Below are positions 1 through 7,948 of a stretch of DNA of 24,288 bases, piece by piece; the stretch's first letter is position 1, and every line of letters begins with the position of its first letter. The stretch is from Ophiothrix spiculata (lineage: Eukaryota; Echinodermata; Ophiuroidea; Amphilepidida; Ophiotrichidae): assembly GCA_000969725.1 (NCBI GenBank), contig JXSR01S018746.1, one strand, 5' to 3'. Below the pieces are notes generated by a model. That model did not search any database, had not been told where the DNA came from, and was given only the letters and a program-made list of their open reading frames with translations. The position numbers and the translations under genes are program-made.

Positions 1-235
1 AATAACCACTAACGCGTACGCGCGCACCCAATAAAACACTATCGTGTACACGCGCAACCCAAAGCACTAGTGCCTATGTGTGTAAACTGTAAATTTCTTA
101 AAAACCTATAACGGATACACACACCCCAAATAAAAAAAAAAACAATTGCGCGTACACGCCAAAAAACACGTACGGAGCCCTAAAATCATTCCCATAAAGT
201 AAAAAACAGCGCGTAAGTACGCATCTCAACATATA
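1..235. repeat. Degenerate CpG-rich tandem repeats
   Basis: A loosely repeated unit of a few tens of bases alternates a CpG-rich core (variants of CGCGTACGCG, CGTGTACACGCG, GCGCGTACACG, GCGCGTAAGTACGC) with an A-rich linker such as CCCAATAAAA, CCCAAATAAA or CCAAAAAA. Copies are strongly diverged and the spacing is irregular. The left edge lies outside the window. I see no coding potential. Confidence 0.55.
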
Positions 236-272
236 TTTTGCAGCATGCAGACACGTTCACTTTTTATTCTGA

Positions 273-370
273 TATTTGTCACATGAAATGAACCAAAATA
301 ACAATACCATAAAATAACATATCCCACGTAATTTAAAAATATGTCACAAAAATGGACCAAAATGACAATT
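273..370 (+). repeat. Two-copy imperfect direct repeat
   Basis: A segment of about 31 bases at 273-304 (TTTGTCACATG, then GAACCAAAATAACAAT) recurs at 340-370 (TATGTCACAAA, then GGACCAAAATGACAATT) with several substitutions. The spacing is about 67 bases. This is a small local duplication with no evident function. Confidence 0.55.
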
Positions 371-599
371 GCTTATTTATCAGATGCATAAACTCTCTGA
401 CAGTGATTATAAAATAAAACATGACACAAGATTATCCATGCATGGGTTTTTATTCTATTGTCTAATCACAGGGTGCTTCCCCATAATCAATGATAATCAA
501 CTGGTTACTGGCAGGTTACTGGTGCATATAAATTATTTCTTTCTGGATAGTCATTATAATAGGGATGGTTTTATTTTGGTTTGCCATTTGTAACTGTAA
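371..599. other. Gene-free stretch
   Basis: This stretch has AT-rich sequence with one open frame of 74 codons at 369-593 on the plus strand. That frame shows no recognisable domain, no coding-like composition and no supporting context, so I do not call it a gene. It could be the upstream part of the probable LINE 3' end that follows, but I could not recognise RT residues in it. Confidence 0.4.
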
Positions 600-709
600 G
601 ATTGTAATCCTTTATGACAGGACTAGAATGGATTGAAGGTGCCCCGTCTAGTCGGGGTACCAGTGAAAAGCAATTACGTCTTGGCTATGTCCAAAATAAA
701 TCCTGATGT
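600..709 (+). mobile_element. Probable LINE 3' end with hairpin
   Basis: Three things suggest the 3' untranslated end of a non-LTR retrotransposon on the plus strand. There is a strong hairpin at 638-661 (CCCCG, loop TCTAGT, CGGGG, extended by GGT/ACC). It is followed by GGCTATGTCC and then AAAATAAATCC. It also ends exactly where homology to copy B begins (about 710). The minus-strand LINE ends at 1834-1950 and 22495-22580 have a similar layout of hairpin followed by an AAATAAAT-like tail. No RT reading frame is visible upstream, so the family is unassigned. Confidence 0.45.
638..661 (+). other. Strong stem-loop in probable LINE 3' UTR
   Basis: GGTGCCCCG pairs with CGGGGTACC (eight Watson-Crick pairs and one G.T) around the loop TCTAGT. 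Stem-loops near the 3' end are the usual recognition site of the LINE reverse transcriptase in CR1/L2 elements, so that is the most likely role. A bacterial terminator is not plausible here. Confidence 0.6.
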
Positions 710-1833
710 ACAAGTAAAATGCTTTAAATCACTAAACTTTCAATAAATTCTTGAATTATATGATCATTAGAGTTACAAAAAATCCAATTTATCAATTAGT
801 TGTTGCAAAATTCGAGGCTGACGGAAAATTATTATGTACCGTTAATCAAACTTCTGGCAAAGGAGGTACGAAATTTTTAGTACACCATAAGTGACATTGA
901 AATCAAATGACAATTTCCCTTTGGTAAGCTAAGAGGAGACCCGAACTATGCATTGATAAAACAAGGTTATTTTAGCCCTTTTCTTCGTTATCCACATTAT
1001 TAACTAAAATCTATTATAGTATATGTTTGCTTGCAGATGAGAAAAAAATGATTACAAAACGAGATCTGCTTATCTATTTCAGTCATTTAGAGAGAAATAA
1101 TTTACCAAACTAGTTCTTGTTTCTTCATGTCTGTTTTTGTTTTCCTTTGATTGTTAATTTGAGTTTTGAATTGTCATCAAAATTGTATAAAAACTTAAAA
1201 TGGAAAAAAGAGTTAAAATAAAAGTAAATGAAAATTATATAAAACAATAGTTAAATAACTATTTTTTTGAAAAAAGAAAGTACATGTGGAATTTATCCCA
1301 AGTAGTTTTTTTATGGCACTTTTTTTTCTTCAATTCCATAACTCCTATGTTTTCCGAATTTTGCAGTGATGTCTCAATTTAACGCTTACTTGAATAATAA
1401 ATGCACTAGTTTGATCGACATTTTCCGCCATATTTACTGAAACTACACAAACATAATTATTTATCCTTTAGTGTACACGAATCCTGTAATCTCATTGGTC
1501 AAACATATATTAAACAAAACCCGTATTCATGATTTTCAGAAATCAAAATAAGCCAAACCCTGAATATATCCCGTATTCCGTGACTCATACACAAACACTG
1601 TATTGCTCGTTATCAATTGAACTTAAATTATGTTTGTGCGTCGTTTAAGTTGCTGCGTAAGAGTGTATTGCATATGGATTGCAGCGTTTACGCATTGGTC
1701 ATGACGCAAGCGTACACGCCTAGATCAATACCAAACCTACTGCGCGGTATCGCTGTGACTTGAGGCTTTGCATACTTTGTTTATAAAGCTTTCATGATTA
1801 AAATTTCGTTTTTGATGGTAATTTTACCAATTT

Positions 1834-1950
1834 TATTTATTTATTTATTTATTTGAGACATATTTAAAGAGGGTAGCCTCAATCAGTGGACCAGCACTGC
1901 TTTTCATAAGGGCCCAACGAGATTACATAATTCATGTACACTTAAAAGGA
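1834..1950 (-). mobile_element. LINE 3' end fragment, minus strand
   Basis: A run of TTTA repeats (about 1836-1854) is the complement of an (AAAT)n tail. It is followed by ACATATTTAAAGAGGGTAG. That resembles the tail-proximal sequence ACATATTTATGGAGGAGTAG of the LINE ending at about 22495. There is no coding sequence here, so this is a 5'-truncated remnant. Confidence 0.5.
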
Positions 1951-1957
1951 TAAAATC

Positions 1958-2096
1958 GTTGCCCCCTGCTTGTTCTCACGAAATACGGGAAATATCTAGG
2001 GTCTGGTGCCATATTCCATTCGGCCTGTCGACCTCATGTAATATGGCACCAGACCCTAAATATTTGCCCGTATTTCGTGAACAAGCAGGGGGTAAC
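1958..2096. repeat. Foldback (hairpin) element
   Basis: The arms at 1958-2015 and 2040-2096 are near-perfect reverse complements, with about four substitutions and a small indel over 57-58 bases. They flank a 24-base loop. The core includes CCCCCTGCTTGTTC and its complement, ACGAAATACGGG, and AGGGTCTGGTGCCATATT. The arms would extrude as a long hairpin, as expected of a MITE or foldback element. Copy B lacks it. Confidence 0.8.
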
Positions 2097-2222
2097 TAAC
2101 AGTATTCTGGTCTTAACGAAAATCTTTATTTAATCTTTATCTTTTAGAAATAATTATATTAGATGCCTCATTGCATTTCATAAGAGTTTAAATTTTAAAT
2201 AAATAATTCAATCGAAACTTAA

Positions 2223-2569
2223 AACCAACACATCTGCCTACCCGGCATTCAATCCGACGACCTCTGAGCGGCTTGATGAAACTGATGACATAGTAGACAA
2301 CCGTTTATAATATGATTTCACATGGGCTTCAAACTCTGTCTGTAGGAAAGTCGAGGGAGTTTATATCGATTGTTTGATAAGTTTAACCATTTCCATTTTT
2401 TTTCAATACCTAATTATAAAAAGAATGTTTTTATATTATTAAATCTGATTTTCTTGAAATCATCTTCGAATATTTACCAAATGCAAACAATGCGTTAATA
2501 CGTAAAAATGCCTGTTAGAGAATAATTGTAAAAAGACACTTATTTTTAAATATCGGGAACAAATGCCTG
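2223..2569. other. Copy A stretch with no clear match in copy B
   Basis: This stretch lies between two duplicated blocks. The corresponding interval in copy B (17096-17524) is different sequence, so one or both copies have been replaced or have diverged beyond recognition by eye. I see no gene or repeat structure here. Confidence 0.4.
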
Positions 2570-2734
2570 TCAAAGTTTACTAAATGAAAAATCAAAACAA
2601 AAACAACTCTGTTTTCTATTTAAATGGGGACATAGCATGAAAAAACAGTTTCTTGTGTTCTTTCTCTATATTTACAGGGATTTCTTTACAATACACGCAT
2701 AAAGTAATTAACTCTAGTCTTTTTACATTCAGAG

Positions 2735-3333
2735 TTGAGTAGAGTAACTAAAGCGACATTTTTAGGTTTAACTATTGATCAAAATTAAACATGGAAAAAA
2801 CATGTTGAAAACGTTAGCAAAGTATGCTCTAGGAACATCGGGGTACTCTGCAAGGTCAAGTCATTCTTGTCAGCAAATACTATGTATACCTTATATTGTT
2901 CATTAATCTTGCCTTACCTTAACTACGGTTTACTGTTATGGGGAAATTCAAGCAAACAGAATGTAAACAAGGTATTTATAATTCAAAAACGTGCCATTAG
3001 AGTAATAACAAATAGTGACTACTTAAGCTCTACCAAGTCATTGTTTAATCGACTAAAAATTTTGAATGTATTTGATATGTACACTATACTTTTATGTTTA
3101 AATATAAAAACAATTTACTGCCTTTATCCTTTAAACATTTCTTTACAATTCTTCGTGATAACCATCACTACAATACAAGAAACAGAGATGATTTCAAATT
3201 AAATATGCAACAAATTGAAACGATTTCTTCATTTGGTCCAAAAGTTTGGAATGAACTACCGAAAAATGTTAAGCAGGCAAAAACCCTAAATCAATTCAGG
3301 TCACTTCTGAAATGTGAACTGCTCAGTGTATAG
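2735..3333 (+). pseudogene. LINE reverse transcriptase, C-terminal fragment
   Basis: The frame opens mid-protein with TKATFLGLTIDQN, then a TAA stop, then TWKKHVENVSK. It continues with the thumb-region signature SRNIGVLCKV, SLILPYLNYGLLLWGN and IQKRAIRVI. That order (FLG-TID, TWK-H, RNIG-L-K, LPYLNYG-WGN, QKRAIR-I) is typical of the region after the catalytic FADD box in CR1/Jockey-like LINEs. A one-base frame change near 3094 moves the rest into another frame: MFKYKNNLLP, HHYNTRNRDDF, FGPKVWNELPKNVK, ending LLSV and a stop at 3331-3333. The palm catalytic motifs and the endonuclease are absent through 5' truncation. It is dead: one stop and one frameshift in about 200 codons. Confidence 0.9.
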
Positions 3334-3447
3334 CATCTGTAATTTTATGTCGTACAAAAATTGTTTCAAACCATAAATTATTTTGCTTTTGATGAATTCT
3401 TCTATACATTTTGTTGTTGTTATTCCGATGATGTTCAATGTATTTAT

Positions 3448-3530
3448 CACTCATAAGATGTGTGGTGGTGTGTTTGGGTGTGTGAGGTATGTGTGGGTAA
3501 ATGGTGTGAAAGTGTTTGAGTGGGTATAAT
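3448..3530 (+). repeat. GT-rich low-complexity tract in LINE 3' UTR
   Basis: The strand is almost free of C and dominated by TGTG and GGTGTG words within the LINE 3' untranslated region. It is probably a decayed microsatellite carried by the element. Confidence 0.6.
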
Positions 3531-4349
3531 TTTGATGTTTTTCATTATCTATTCTTTATGTTTGTATTCTGTTAAAGGGGGTACATCACCTTCAGGCTCT
3601 TGCCTCTTGTTGTATCTGCTCCATCTTTTTGTTATTGTCACTTGTAATTTATATGTTTTAATGATGGAAAATAAAATACTATGACTATGACTATGAAACA
3701 TATACGGATCTTAATTTAATTGAAACAGTCGTCAGAGGAATAGACTTGACATGTTCCGTTGTATATTCTTTTTGATATTGTTAAATAAAGTATATGATAT
3801 ATAATCACTTTGAAATATCCTTAGAGATAATGAAAAACAGTGTTTGTCTTTTGCCCCTTTAAAAGAATGTCTACAGGGTATAACACTTTTCAGAATCGAA
3901 AATATGTTTTCTTTTCTTTTATGATTAATCAAAATATAGAAAAAACTATATTTATCCTGATAACTTATTTCTTTTTTAAAATTTTGCAAAAAGTGAACAT
4001 AAAGCTGATTTTTAATGAAACTTTTTTGTTTTTATTGTTTTTATGTAATAAAGGCGCATAACGATATATTAAGAATGTTTTATAAGTACTCACTCAAAGC
4101 GTTTCTATCATGTTACGCGTCAAGTAAACGTAATATTTGTTTTTGTTTGAAAAACCATTGACCCTTATATGAAATGATATTCATATTTACTTTTTTTAAA
4201 TTACTGATTTTTCTAGAAACAATTTAGTTTTGAGATTTTAATTTAACGGTTTAGATTGTAAGGTGTTTATTTCATTATGTGACGAAACAAGACCGGTAAC
4301 ATTTTGAATATAGGAAACTTACCATTTAACCATCAAAAGCATAGTTTCG

Positions 4350-4380
4350 AAAACTGGTAAAAGCGGTCAACCGCTTTTAG
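4350..4380. other. Short palindrome at edge of copy-specific insertion
   Basis: TAAAAGCGGTCAACCGCTTTTA folds as two nine-base arms around TCAA. Copy B keeps the left half (GGTAAAAGCGGTCAACCGCC) and then skips about 500 bases to resume at the AATAGATAATCTA block. The palindrome therefore marks the left edge of sequence found only in copy A. Confidence 0.55.
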
Positions 4381-4436
4381 GTTAACGTGTTCCCTTGATC
4401 ACAATTGAAAATATATTTTAAATCAATGCCTTCAAC

Positions 4437-4740
4437 TACACGGTTGCTCATAAAGTTGGAATACATTATTTTGTACCATTCATTCATGTAACAGTTGATT
4501 TGTGAGGAAAATATTTGGAAGTTTATGTTGCAATTTGTCAGATCTATTAGGTAATCTAGTTTAGTATGAAACTAAGGTCCGAATGTGATCAACTCTCCCA
4601 CGAACTGGTAGGGGGCAACAACACAAATGGGTTGATTTTTTAGGTCAAATTTCATTTGAAAACTCAAGGACATCTTAAAAGGTTCTAACCATTTTTAAGA
4701 TGTCATATACCACCAGAAACCACTTAACATTTACCACAGC
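4437..4740. mobile_element. Foldback element shared with copy B in a rearranged orientation
   Basis: The stretch at 4437-4650 (CACGGTTGCTCATAAAGTTGG, CCGAATGTGATCAA, AGGGGGCAACAACA, TTTTTAGGTCAA) matches the reverse complement of 21095-21290. The adjacent 4702-4735 (AAGATGTCATATACCACC) matches 20869-20905 in the forward direction. A local inverted repeat, ACATCTTAAAA with TTTTTAAGATGT, lies at about 4670-4707. This pattern suits a nonautonomous foldback DNA element inserted independently at two different sites in the two duplicate copies. No coding sequence is present. Confidence 0.6.
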
Positions 4741-4759
4741 CCTAATTCGTTAATGCCGA

Positions 4760-4818
4760 ATGTCGGTTCTGGGCGGTTCAACCGGAATAAACAATAGCCA
4801 ACCACCCAGAGCCGGCAT
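4760..4818. repeat. Imperfect inverted repeat
   Basis: ATGTCGGTTCTGGGCGGTT (4760-4778) pairs with AACCACCCAGAGCCGGCAT (4800-4818) at 16 of 19 positions around a 21-base loop. The sequence is locally GC-rich. It is probably part of the copy A-specific insertion around it. Confidence 0.55.
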
Positions 4819-5494
4819 ACAAACGCCTTTTGATTGTTGAAACCGCCCCTTACTCATAACGTGTTGTTACCCTAATTTTAACTTTATGATTAACCGTGTA
4901 AGACTAATAGATAATCTAGTGTGACAAAGCGATAATATATATATATTACGACGTTGATGATTGAGTTATTTAGCAGGCTGCAATACAAAAATGACGTTAT
5001 TATTCCGAAATTTATACAGAATGTGTTATTTACCTCTAGTAAATGTCACACATTTCTATTGTAATGACGAATTAGCTTAACTGAAGGGAGCTATTGGAGT
5101 TGGGATTTTCTTATTCTGACGTATTCAATTCTTAGGCCTACCTGTACACGTGCACATATAAACGTTCATAAAAATTTGCAATACTCTAGTAAGTTTTTAA
5201 AGATCGTTTGTTTAGATACAATATAAATTCTTGCGAAATGTCTGTGGTAAATGCTATATCTATGAACACATAGAATAATGTAAAAAAAAAACTAAAAGAA
5301 GGTGGTCATCAAATGCATCCAGTTTTGACACGATAAATAATATCAACGTAATACACTTACTACCTCCGAGTTAACTTGTATAGATTCAGTTCAGTCATCG
5401 CCAAGATTTCCCTCAATATTTTGGAATGTTTTTATGTGTTTTGAGTGCAGAACTTTATCAACAAATCCTTGAATAGATTCATCAGGATTGGTAG

Positions 5495-5642
5495 TAAAAT
5501 AATTGAAAGAATTCATATGTACTAATCCAGAATATAAGTCCACTTACGTGTACGTTTCGGCAATCAGCTGTTGCCTTTATCAACACTGAGATGAGACTGA
5601 CGCTGCTTGTTGTTTCTTAGTGACGACTTTGGTGTTGCCAGT
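5495..5642 (+). repeat. Left inverted repeat of Penelope-like element
   Basis: By reading base by base I find no mismatch or gap between this 148-base arm and the reverse complement of 6227-6374. It contains the start of the open frame at 5620. On the minus strand it contains the hammerhead-like motif at 5545-5583. Confidence 0.92.
5545..5583 (-). ncRNA. Hammerhead-like motif, left copy
   Basis: This is the mirror copy, within the left inverted repeat, of the motif at 6286-6324. It is identical in sequence and lies on the minus strand, so transcription toward lower coordinates would produce it. The same core substitutions and the lack of a clear stem I apply. Confidence 0.4.
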
Positions 5643-6198
5643 TTGTTGCCTTTTGTCCCCTAAATCACAACGTCAGTCAAAGAGCAAGAAAGACCAGGGG
5701 GATCGCTGCAGAGGTATGGTTGTCCTTCCATATGTCCAGGGTGTTACGGAAAAGGTTTCTCGAACTCTTCAACAGTACAATATTGCTTCTGCTATGAAAC
5801 CACACTGCACACTTCGTAGAATGCTGGTACATCCGAAAGATCAACGGGACATTTTAGACACCACCGATGTCATCTATGAATTTCCTTGCAAAAACTGTGA
5901 TATGTGTTATGTAGGAGAAACAGGCAGGAAACTTGGTGTCAGGATGGAAGAGCATAAAAAGGAAGTTGAAAAAATATCCAGCAGTGTGACCACCAGAGCA
6001 GGCAGAAAGGCATCACTATCCACCGTGCACAAATCAGCAATCACGGATCATGTTGTTGACAAGAATCATATCATTGGCTGGGGGGAAGCAAAGATCATAG
6101 GTAAAGAACAAAACAGGTACAAACGTTGGATCAAAGAGGCTATAGAAATCCGCAAGAAAGGGGGCACCACCATGAATAGAGACGATGGACAATTTTGA
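5620..6198 (+). CDS. Penelope-like element GIY-YIG endonuclease, truncated ORF
   Basis: This 192-residue open frame is the C-terminal part of a Penelope-type retroelement protein. Residues 15-31 are a basic linker. Residues 33-79 (VVLPYVQGVTEKVSRTL, then KPHCTLRRMLVHPKD) are the conserved stretch joining the RT to the endonuclease. Residues 84-180 form the GIY-YIG domain: VIYEF at 84-88 replaces GIY, YVG at 97-99 is the YIG box, and R103 and R108 lie on the following helix. H112, N165 and E173 are possible further active-site residues. C90 and C93, with H112 and H144 or H150, fit the zinc-binding CCHH arrangement of Penelope endonucleases. In family members it nicks target DNA to prime reverse transcription. 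The frame is intact from the inverted repeat to the stop at 6196-6198. The first seven codons come from inverted-repeat sequence, so this start is an artefact of truncation, not the native one. It cannot act alone without an RT. Confidence 0.9.
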   Translation: MTTLVLPVCCLLSPKSQRQSKSKKDQGDRCRGMVVLPYVQGVTEKVSRTLQQYNIASAMKPHCTLRRMLVHPKDQRDILDTTDVIYEFPCKNCDMCYVGETGRKLGVRMEEHKKEVEKISSSVTTRAGRKASLSTVHKSAITDHVVDKNHIIGWGEAKIIGKEQNRYKRWIKEAIEIRKKGGTTMNRDDGQF

Positions 6199-6226
6199 TG
6201 AGATGCTGCTTCAAGACAAAAGTTCG

Positions 6227-6374
6227 ACTGGCAACACCAAAGTCGTCACTAAGAAACAACAAGCAGCGTCAGTCTCATCTCAGTGTTGATAAAGGCAACA
6301 GCTGATTGCCGAAACGTACACGTAAGTGGACTTATATTCTGGATTAGTACATATGAATTCTTTCAATTATTTTA
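6227..6374 (-). repeat. Right inverted repeat of Penelope-like element
   Basis: This is the exact reverse complement of 5495-5642. In the element's sense orientation it is the 3' LTR-like repeat, starting 28 bases after the stop codon of the endonuclease frame. It carries the hammerhead-like motif on the plus strand. Confidence 0.92.
6286..6324 (+). ncRNA. Hammerhead-ribozyme-like core in Penelope repeat
   Basis: The order is TTGATAA (6286-6292), stem II GGCAA/TTGCC (6294-6298 with 6306-6310, seven-base loop), GAAA (6311-6314), a very short stem III ACG/CGT (6314-6316 with 6321-6323, loop TACA) and then A6324 as the expected cleavage base. Hammerhead motifs of this type, with a tiny stem III, are known in the LTR-like repeats of Penelope elements. 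The consensus core is CUGANGA. Here position 3 is U rather than C and position 8 is A rather than G, which keeps a Watson-Crick pair between them. I cannot build a stem I, and 6316-6331 can form a competing GTAA-loop hairpin. Activity is doubtful. Confidence 0.5.
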
Positions 6375-7570
6375 TCAACAAATGTTTATAATGATTCGAT
6401 TGAATACCGAAAATGCTTCTAAAAGTTAAAGCACTTTACTACTTCTGTAATTCGTATGTGCTAACTTATTATAAAGCGTGGTATATTTTGTTGTACTTTT
6501 CGAACAAAATGTTTATTAAATAACCAAGAGAAACCAAGATAACAAATGCCTAATATCATGTTAGTGGGTTTTCATGTTTATTACTAGGGGCTTGGTACAT
6601 CCTCTCGATGTTGTTTTTGTTTGCATGAAAAACGTACTCTCAGACCTTAACCGTTTATTTGAACTTAGGTAGGTTTATATTATGTTGATATAATGATGGC
6701 AAATGATAAACATCATGAAAGCTAAAAATGAATATTCATCTGCGTTTTGTGAATGATCCGTTAGTAGGAGACAAGGGTAATCATGTTAATAATTACTGGT
6801 TTTAATTACAACAATATATAAAACTAAATTTATTAAATGTTATTATTGATTGTACAAACAAAAATCATTTTTTTGGTGTAAGAAAGTGAAAAAAAACCCC
6901 ATATATTGAAGCCTATTTAATTTTCTAGCATTCCTGCTTGATTTCTATCCGTATTTTGTTCATTTTTTTCTCTAAAAGCAGAATTATCGAGTAATACTGA
7001 CTGATCACGTAAATTACATGTGAACACGAAACGAAACGGATATCAGCTAACCATTGGGGCAAACTAATCTCACTATTTGACAAGGGATTTCTATTTATCA
7101 TCATACTCTAGAATACTTATCGAGTGGATTCAGGCAAATGCATTGCATTGTCACGTACGTCACAGGTGAAGATTTAACGGATGTAATATGAGTATTATTG
7201 TAAGGAGTCTTTTGAAGCAGTTCTAATATTTTTTCAAAGAATAAAAATTGAGATTGGCCATTTGAAAAGATTAAATCTCTGATAATAAAGTAAAATCTAA
7301 TAGTTTTATTCTAAATGTTATTTAAATCGATTGGATTCAAATAAAGGTGCAGTCTTCATTGTTCCCTGATATTTCTACGAGTATCATAATTGTCTGTTTG
7401 CGATATAATTAAGATTACATTTTATATAAGTAACAATTATTCCTTACACGATTTTAATATAAGCAAGCACATATTTTTTTAAATAATAATAAAAAATAGC
7501 AGAAACAAACAAATTACCTCTATGGAGTACGGTACGAGCTTTGTAAATTCTTTTGTTTAATCTGGTAATG

Positions 7571-7948
7571 TTATGCACTTATCACTTGTAACTCCGGCCC
7601 CCGGGTACGCGGGCACTAGCGGGGAATGCGCACGAACTCGTTCATCAGAATTTGACGAGTCCCCGCCGAACACTCCGCCGACTTCCCCGTAGGTCGGGGC
7701 ATCCTCAAAATTGCGTCACCGACGAAGTCCTGGCCCCATACCATGGGGAAAGGGCTCAAATTCCATAGATTTAAGTCCCGGTCAAATTCCCCGCCTAAAT
7801 GGTCACCATCGAGTCACCGCCGCATTCCCGCACGAGTTCCCAGCCTAGCGGGGACATCAGCATGCCCAACTTCCCCGCACAAGCATGACGAGTTCCCCGC
7901 TAGTGCCCAGGTACCCGGGGGCCGGAGTTTCAAGTAATAAGTGCATTA
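7571..7948. mobile_element. GC-rich foldback DNA element with 53-bp terminal inverted repeats
   Basis: Arms at 7574-7626 and 7893-7945 match as reverse complements at 49 of 53 positions. They start TGCACTTAT and include CTCCGGCCCCCGGGTAC and GGGCACTAGCGGGGAA. TTA lies on both sides (7571-7573 and 7946-7948). Longer eight-base flanks TAATGTTA and TTATGCTA agree at six positions, so either a 3-base (PIF/Harbinger-like) or a decayed 8-base (hAT-like) target duplication is possible. The interior is C/G- and CpG-rich, with repeated words such as ACGAGTTCCC and TTCCCCGC, against AT-rich surroundings. The 64-codon open frame inside has no coding character. The element sits in sequence that copy B lacks. 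Confidence 0.8.

Larger units (their letters stand above)
1453..2100. mobile_element. Copy A-specific insertion block
   Basis: Copy B runs directly from CTACACAAACAT to the GGTCTTAACGAAAATCTTT block. Copy A has about 650 extra bases between these points. The extra sequence holds a probable minus-strand LINE 3' end (1834-1950) and a foldback element (1958-2096). The first 380 bases are unassigned. A deletion in copy B would give the same pattern. Confidence 0.6.
2733..3695 (+). mobile_element. 5'-truncated CR1/Jockey-type LINE
   Basis: This 963-base insertion has edges fixed by copy B. Copy B reads straight across TTACATTCAG-AAACATATACGG, while copy A is interrupted there. The insert carries the C-terminal part of a non-LTR reverse-transcriptase ORF, then a GT-rich 3' UTR, then AATAAAATACTATGACTATGACTATG as a short tandem tail (read as AATAAAA plus ACTATG repeats). 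The target-site duplication is at most one base, so this is an end-to-end insertion with almost no duplicated target. It was inserted after the A/B duplication. Confidence 0.88.
5454..6383 (+). mobile_element. Penelope-like element with inverted terminal repeats and TSD
   Basis: The sequence TTTATCAACAAAT flanks the element at 5454-5466 and 6371-6383, a perfect 13-base target-site duplication; copy B has the diverged empty site (CTTGATCAGCATAT). Inside are a 28-base leader (5467-5494), a left inverted repeat (5495-5642), a coding core (5643-6226) and a right inverted repeat (6227-6374, its last four bases shared with the duplication). Penelope elements are known for inverted or tandem LTR-like repeats, an extra tail of about 30 bases next to one repeat, and frequent 5' truncation. 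All three fit. The RT domain is missing; only the endonuclease end remains. No insertion in the window looks better preserved. Confidence 0.93.

Noticed and set aside
1-370. CRISPR-like repeat and spacer array
   Set aside because: Repeats are too degenerate and irregular, with no conserved repeat unit or cas genes.
369-593. 74-codon open frame
   Set aside because: No recognisable domain, no coding bias, and not supported by context.
638-661. Hairpin as a rho-independent terminator
   Set aside because: The context is eukaryotic with no operon, and no T-run follows the stem; a LINE 3' UTR structure fits better.
3732-4061. Overlapping open frames (85 codons minus, 73 codons plus), with a similar minus-strand frame at 17691-17909 in copy B
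   Set aside because: The shared block of about 30 residues follows from the DNA duplication. Indels shift the frames outside it, there are no conserved starts or domains, and composition is AT-driven.
5620-6198. GIY-YIG open frame as a host DNA-repair gene
   Set aside because: The inverted repeats, target duplication, Penelope-specific linker and cysteine/histidine pattern identify a retroelement fragment.
6286-6324. Calling an active hammerhead ribozyme
   Set aside because: Two core positions differ from consensus and no stem I can be drawn, so only a hammerhead-like motif is claimed.
7743-7937. 64-codon open frame rich in S, P and R
   Set aside because: It lies inside the GC-rich foldback element; the frame is a by-product of its C-rich repeats.
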